From Micrococcaceae bacterium UBA3381 (GTDB lineage Bacteria; Actinomycetota; Actinomycetes; Actinomycetales; Micrococcaceae), in NCBI GenBank assembly GCA_002358975.1, contig DEPX01000112.1, forward strand, positions 340 through 8,753: DNA of 8,414 bases, in the 5' to 3' direction. Both the position numbers and the translations under genes were made by a program. Positions 5,721 to 8,414 of the stretch are shown in pieces (position 1 is the first letter of the stretch; every line of letters starts with the position of its first letter). Under the pieces are notes generated by a model. That model was given only the letters and a program-made list of their open reading frames with translations. It had not been told where the DNA came from and searched no databases.

Positions 5721-7106
5721 ATGGATGCACCCTACACCAATGAAACAGCTGCTGAATTCACTGCCGGACCACCCAGCGCGCTACCAACGGATTATGGCGT
5801 GTTCACCATCCGGTCGTATACACACCGGGGCGTCACGCACGTGTCCATGGCACTGGGTGATCCTAAGCTTTCTGAGGCGCCGCTGGTACGAGTACATAGT
5901 GAGTGTCTAACCGGTGACGCATTGGGTTCGCATCGCTGCGATTGTGGGGATCAGCTGACGGCGGCCTTGGCAGCAATTAGTTCGGCCGGTACGGGCATGC
6001 TCGTTTACTTGCGCGGTCAGGAAGGTCGCGGAATCGGGTTAGAAAATAAACTGCAGGCCTATGCGCTGCAGGACAACGCAGGGATGGATACGGTTGAAGC
6101 CAACATTGCCCTGGGGTTGCCCGACGACGCAAGAACCTATGATGCTGCCGCAGCGATTCTGGAGTATGAAGGCTGCTCTCGGATCCGGTTGCTGTCATCA
6201 AATCCAGCGAAATCCACCGCGCTGCAAGCATATGGCATCACCGTGACCGAACGATTGCACCTACAATTGCCGGATCGTTCCGAAAACTCTGCGTACTTGG
6301 AAAGTAAACGTCGTCGAATGAATCATGACGTGCCCAATGGGCGCCCAAATATAGCAGAAGGCGACGAGCTGGAAGTGTATCGGACCATTGCCGGTTTTGA
6401 TGAGGTTGTAGCCCAGCTGGCCCAGAGTGAGGACGGGTTTATTGCGACCCGTACCGGTGATGCCGAGTTCGTTTCAGGGCGGTTGGATCGTCGTCACCTG
6501 CACCAGATTCGTGCTATGTGTGGTGCGGTGATGGTGGGTGCTGGCACGGTGATCGCCGATGACCCACAACTGACGGTACGTGCGGTGGAAGGCGATAACC
6601 CAGTACGTGTGGTGCTGGATCCGCGTGGCAGAATTCCTGTGGAGTGCGGGGTCTTGCAAGATCCTGGTGCGCCCACTTTGTGGCTGATAGGTCAAGACAC
6701 CGAGGTCAGCTCTGAGATTGGTGCTCATGTCCAGGTGGTTCGATTGCCACAGGCTGCCGGCGCGTCAATGGACCCGCATATGATTATTGCGGTGATTCGT
6801 GACCATGTTTCCGGTTCGATTTTGATTGAAGGTGGCGGACAAACCGTATCCGAATTTTTGACCGCTGGGGCCCTGGACCGACTCTTTTTGACTCGAGCAC
6901 CTGTACTTTTGGGTGACGGTGTGCCCGGCATCCGGTTCTTTGGTCCGGCGGTAATGTCGGATGCGCTGCGCCCGTCTTTTCGGCGGTACAGTTTCGGTGA
7001 AGATGTCTGCACCGAATACGTGCTTAGCGCTGCTGCGCGGCATCATTCTGCACAGACTCCGGCCCGTTTGCCCGGCGCCGCACAGCAGCCTGGACCAACA
7101 GGGTAA
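5721..7106 (+). CDS. Fused GTP cyclohydrolase II (RibA-like) and RibD C-terminal-type reductase
   Basis: This 461-residue protein has two domains. Residues about 22-204 are GTP cyclohydrolase II: zinc ligands Cys62, Cys73 and Cys75 in HSECLTGDALGSHRCDCG, the RGQEGRGIGL loop (98-107), DTVEAN (123-128), and Asp136 and Arg138 matching catalytic Asp126 and Arg128 of E. coli RibA. Residues about 215-435 are a RibD_C/dihydrofolate-reductase-like domain: SEDGFIA (236-242), VMVGAGTVIADDP (270-282), IEGGGQT. Together they could open GTP to a ribosylamino-pyrimidine and reduce the ribose with NADPH. The RibD deaminase domain and RibB are absent, so this is not a complete riboflavin enzyme. Met122 follows the LQDNAG stretch, and SSNP (159-162) replaces the usual TNNP. 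The 3' end overlaps the convergent flippase-like gene by 83 bp. Context resembles the SCO6655-type paralogue clusters rather than a rib operon. Confidence 0.85.
   Translation: MDAPYTNETAAEFTAGPPSALPTDYGVFTIRSYTHRGVTHVSMALGDPKLSEAPLVRVHSECLTGDALGSHRCDCGDQLTAALAAISSAGTGMLVYLRGQEGRGIGLENKLQAYALQDNAGMDTVEANIALGLPDDARTYDAAAAILEYEGCSRIRLLSSNPAKSTALQAYGITVTERLHLQLPDRSENSAYLESKRRRMNHDVPNGRPNIAEGDELEVYRTIAGFDEVVAQLAQSEDGFIATRTGDAEFVSGRLDRRHLHQIRAMCGAVMVGAGTVIADDPQLTVRAVEGDNPVRVVLDPRGRIPVECGVLQDPGAPTLWLIGQDTEVSSEIGAHVQVVRLPQAAGASMDPHMIIAVIRDHVSGSILIEGGGQTVSEFLTAGALDRLFLTRAPVLLGDGVPGIRFFGPAVMSDALRPSFRRYSFGEDVCTEYVLSAAARHHSAQTPARLPGAAQQPGPTG
7024..7106. other. 83-bp convergent overlap of two coding regions
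   Basis: The last 27 or so codons of the cyclohydrolase-reductase gene and the C-terminal codons of the flippase-like gene occupy the same DNA on opposite strands. Both frames encode polar tails beyond their conserved domains. No hairpin terminator is seen, so the two transcripts must overlap at their 3' ends. Confidence 0.85.
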
Positions 7107-7890
7107 TTAGTCCCGGTAGTACGGAAATGATGGCCAACAAACCATAACCGGTTGCGGTACTGACCGCGGCATCTACCGAGATTGCAGCACCGGAAGCTAC
7201 GATGCTGACGCTTATTTCGCGTATCCCCCAGCCACCCACACCAATCGGTAAGCTCATCGATGCCAATCCTGCGATGGCAACCACCGGAACCACCGGGCCG
7301 TCCAAGGCCAGCATGGCCACGATGTATAACAAGAACAACGCACCAACACTGAGCACCGAGGTCAGCCACACGATCAGTGCGGCGTTGAGCCCCATTTTGC
7401 GCATCCCATACAGTGACAAAACCAGGGCGGACAGAGCAACACCACCGGTTAACAGGGCCAATGGGGTTGAAATACCCGCCAGCGTGAAGGTGGCGATCGT
7501 AAATAGCAGGGCTGTAACACTAAGGCGTTCGGCTCCCACCACTGCCAAGGGTGACCACCATTTGTGCTCTCCGGTATTACGGTAGACGGCGACACGGGCC
7601 AGATCCCCGCTCAGCCCTCCCGGTAGTACCGCGTTCAAAAAGCTTGAGGAATAACAATCCGCTATGGCCCGCAGCCAACCCAACCGGGTTCCTCGGCTGT
7701 GCAATAACAGTTTCCAGCGCATTGCTTGCGCTGCCGTGGTGACCAGCCCACATCCCAGGGCGGCCAGAATGGTCCACCAGTTCAAAACAGTAGTGCCTGC
7801 CAGCAGCGCTTGGGCTCCCACGATACGCGCGGTCAGAAGGAGCAGGCCGACGCTTATGATGATCATCAGTGTGCTTTTGAGCCACCGCAT
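7024..7890 (-). CDS. Lysylphosphatidylglycerol synthase transmembrane-domain (UPF0104/AglD-like) protein
   Basis: This 288-residue protein has about seven or eight hydrophobic segments and the hallmark motifs of the LPG_synthase_TM family: PGGLSGDLAR (90-99), ER (121-122) where relatives often have DR, and LPIGVGGWGIRE (214-225). The domain is the flippase part of MprF and also occurs alone in proteins linked to lipid or glycolipid transfer. Here it has no aminoacyl-transferase domain, so it should not charge lipids with lysine; moving or handling a lipid-linked molecule is an inference. ATG 7890 lies 5 nt after the stop of the methyltransferase gene, and AGGG (7899-7902) lies inside that gene, so translation is coupled. 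The 3' end overlaps the convergent cyclohydrolase-reductase gene. Family call is firm, the substrate unknown. Confidence 0.85.
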   Translation of the reverse strand: MRWLKSTLMIIISVGLLLLTARIVGAQALLAGTTVLNWWTILAALGCGLVTTAAQAMRWKLLLHSRGTRLGWLRAIADCYSSSFLNAVLPGGLSGDLARVAVYRNTGEHKWWSPLAVVGAERLSVTALLFTIATFTLAGISTPLALLTGGVALSALVLSLYGMRKMGLNAALIVWLTSVLSVGALFLLYIVAMLALDGPVVPVVAIAGLASMSLPIGVGGWGIREISVSIVASGAAISVDAAVSTATGYGLLAIISVLPGLITLLVQAAVRRRANGPESVQNDAAQQR

Positions 7891-7895
7891 GTGCC

Positions 7896-8414
7896 CTACC
7901 CTGCGTCTTTGGCTGACCGCCGGGCATCAACGGCGACATCCAGGTGATCAACTTCCACCGTCAGATCTTCGGCACAGTGTTGCAATCGGCGGTGCAACCA
8001 CCGGGTGGCTATCGTATGCAGTTGTGGTTGGTATTCGACTGCCGCTGCGGTTCGTTCAGTTAAGAATCGGGCGATGAAATCATGATCTTGGGGTGCGGTC
8101 AGCTGCCACGTAGCCGGGGCGGTGGTCACTTCGGCCTCGGCTTCCACTGCCAGCTGGCATAACGTTTCGGGCGCGATGGGACCGAGTTTGCCGTCTCGAC
8201 GCTGGTGACCGCAAAACGCGTCATTGATCTTCTCGTCGTCGCAATCGGCCGGGGTGAGCTGCCATTGGCCGGTAATACTGAGTAAAAACAGGCCCAATCC
8301 CCCGTGTTGGGCAAGGGTATCTATGATTGCTTGGAGATCTCGTGTGGTCAGCACATCAAGGACGGCACTTCCAGTAACCAGTAACCGGTCTGGTGCCGAT
8401 GCAAGTAGGTCATT
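7896..8414 (-). CDS. Class I SAM-dependent methyltransferase-like protein, C-terminal part (5' end outside window)
   Basis: The minus-strand frame is open from the window edge to TAG at 7896-7898, showing 172 residues of the C-terminal part. It begins NDLLASAPDRLLVTGSAVLD; a hydrophobic strand followed by V-L-D-V-L-T matches the strand and helix that follow the SAM-binding core in class I methyltransferases. Later LTPADCDDEKINDAFCGHQRR resembles methyltransferases that I recall beside GTP cyclohydrolase II paralogues in Streptomyces. The N-terminal glycine-rich SAM motif is not in the window, so activity cannot be judged. An internal GTG at 8354 is probably just a valine codon, since the coherent sequence continues upstream of it. 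The next gene starts 5 nt downstream, giving a tight operon. The methylated substrate is unknown. Confidence 0.7.
   Translation of the reverse strand, partial: NDLLASAPDRLLVTGSAVLDVLTTRDLQAIIDTLAQHGGLGLFLLSITGQWQLTPADCDDEKINDAFCGHQRRDGKLGPIAPETLCQLAVEAEAEVTTAPATWQLTAPQDHDFIARFLTERTAAAVEYQPQLHTIATRWLHRRLQHCAEDLTVEVDHLDVAVDARRSAKDAG

Noticed and set aside
6725..7046. Minus-strand frames opposite the reductase domain
   Set aside because: They are antisense to the conserved RibD_C region and the flippase-like gene already accounts for minus-strand coding beyond 7024.
1..8414. RNA genes, CRISPR arrays, insertion sequences, attachment sites
   Set aside because: By eye I found no tRNA-like cloverleaf, regularly spaced repeats, transposase frame or terminal inverted repeats; a covariance-model scan was not possible.

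Overview
The window looks like chromosomal DNA of an actinobacterium, probably in or near the Micrococcales. This rests on moderately high G+C (mid-50s percent by eye), protein styles typical of that group (an SCO6655-like GTP cyclohydrolase II neighbourhood, an actinobacterial 2,3-butanediol dehydrogenase) and starts that appear to lack a ribosome binding site. I see no rRNA, tRNA, CRISPR array, insertion sequence or phage gene. Naming a genus would be a guess.

Left part (1-3600): the last codons of an upstream gene overlap the GTG start of a 12-helix MFS exporter (15-1349). The exporter converges on a thiamine-diphosphate enzyme of the acetolactate synthase type (minus strand, 1422-3080). 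A strong 13-bp stem hairpin lies between their 3' ends and probably ends transcription from both sides. Upstream of the thiamine-diphosphate gene, on the same strand, is a small two-helix membrane protein (3365-3562).

Middle (3563-4954): a roughly 310-bp divergent promoter region holds a 17-bp perfect inverted repeat just before a (R,R)-2,3-butanediol dehydrogenase. This enzyme keeps its catalytic zinc site but has lost all the structural-zinc cysteines. The thiamine-diphosphate enzyme and the dehydrogenase could serve one route, pyruvate to acetolactate to acetoin to butanediol, but no acetolactate decarboxylase is visible.

Right part (4991-8414): a CDP-alcohol phosphatidyltransferase is followed by a single polypeptide that fuses GTP cyclohydrolase II to a RibD-type reductase without the RibD deaminase. 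Its 3' end overlaps by 83 bp a convergent pair made of a lysylphosphatidylglycerol-synthase-like flippase/membrane protein and the C-terminal part of a methyltransferase that runs off the window. From memory, this gene set recurs in Streptomyces and other actinobacteria around a GTP cyclohydrolase II paralogue (SCO6655 type), often with 6-pyruvoyl-tetrahydropterin synthase and creatininase-like genes. Its product is not known to me. It combines a GTP-derived pyrimidine with phospholipid-type membrane enzymes, and is the best candidate here for an undescribed pathway.
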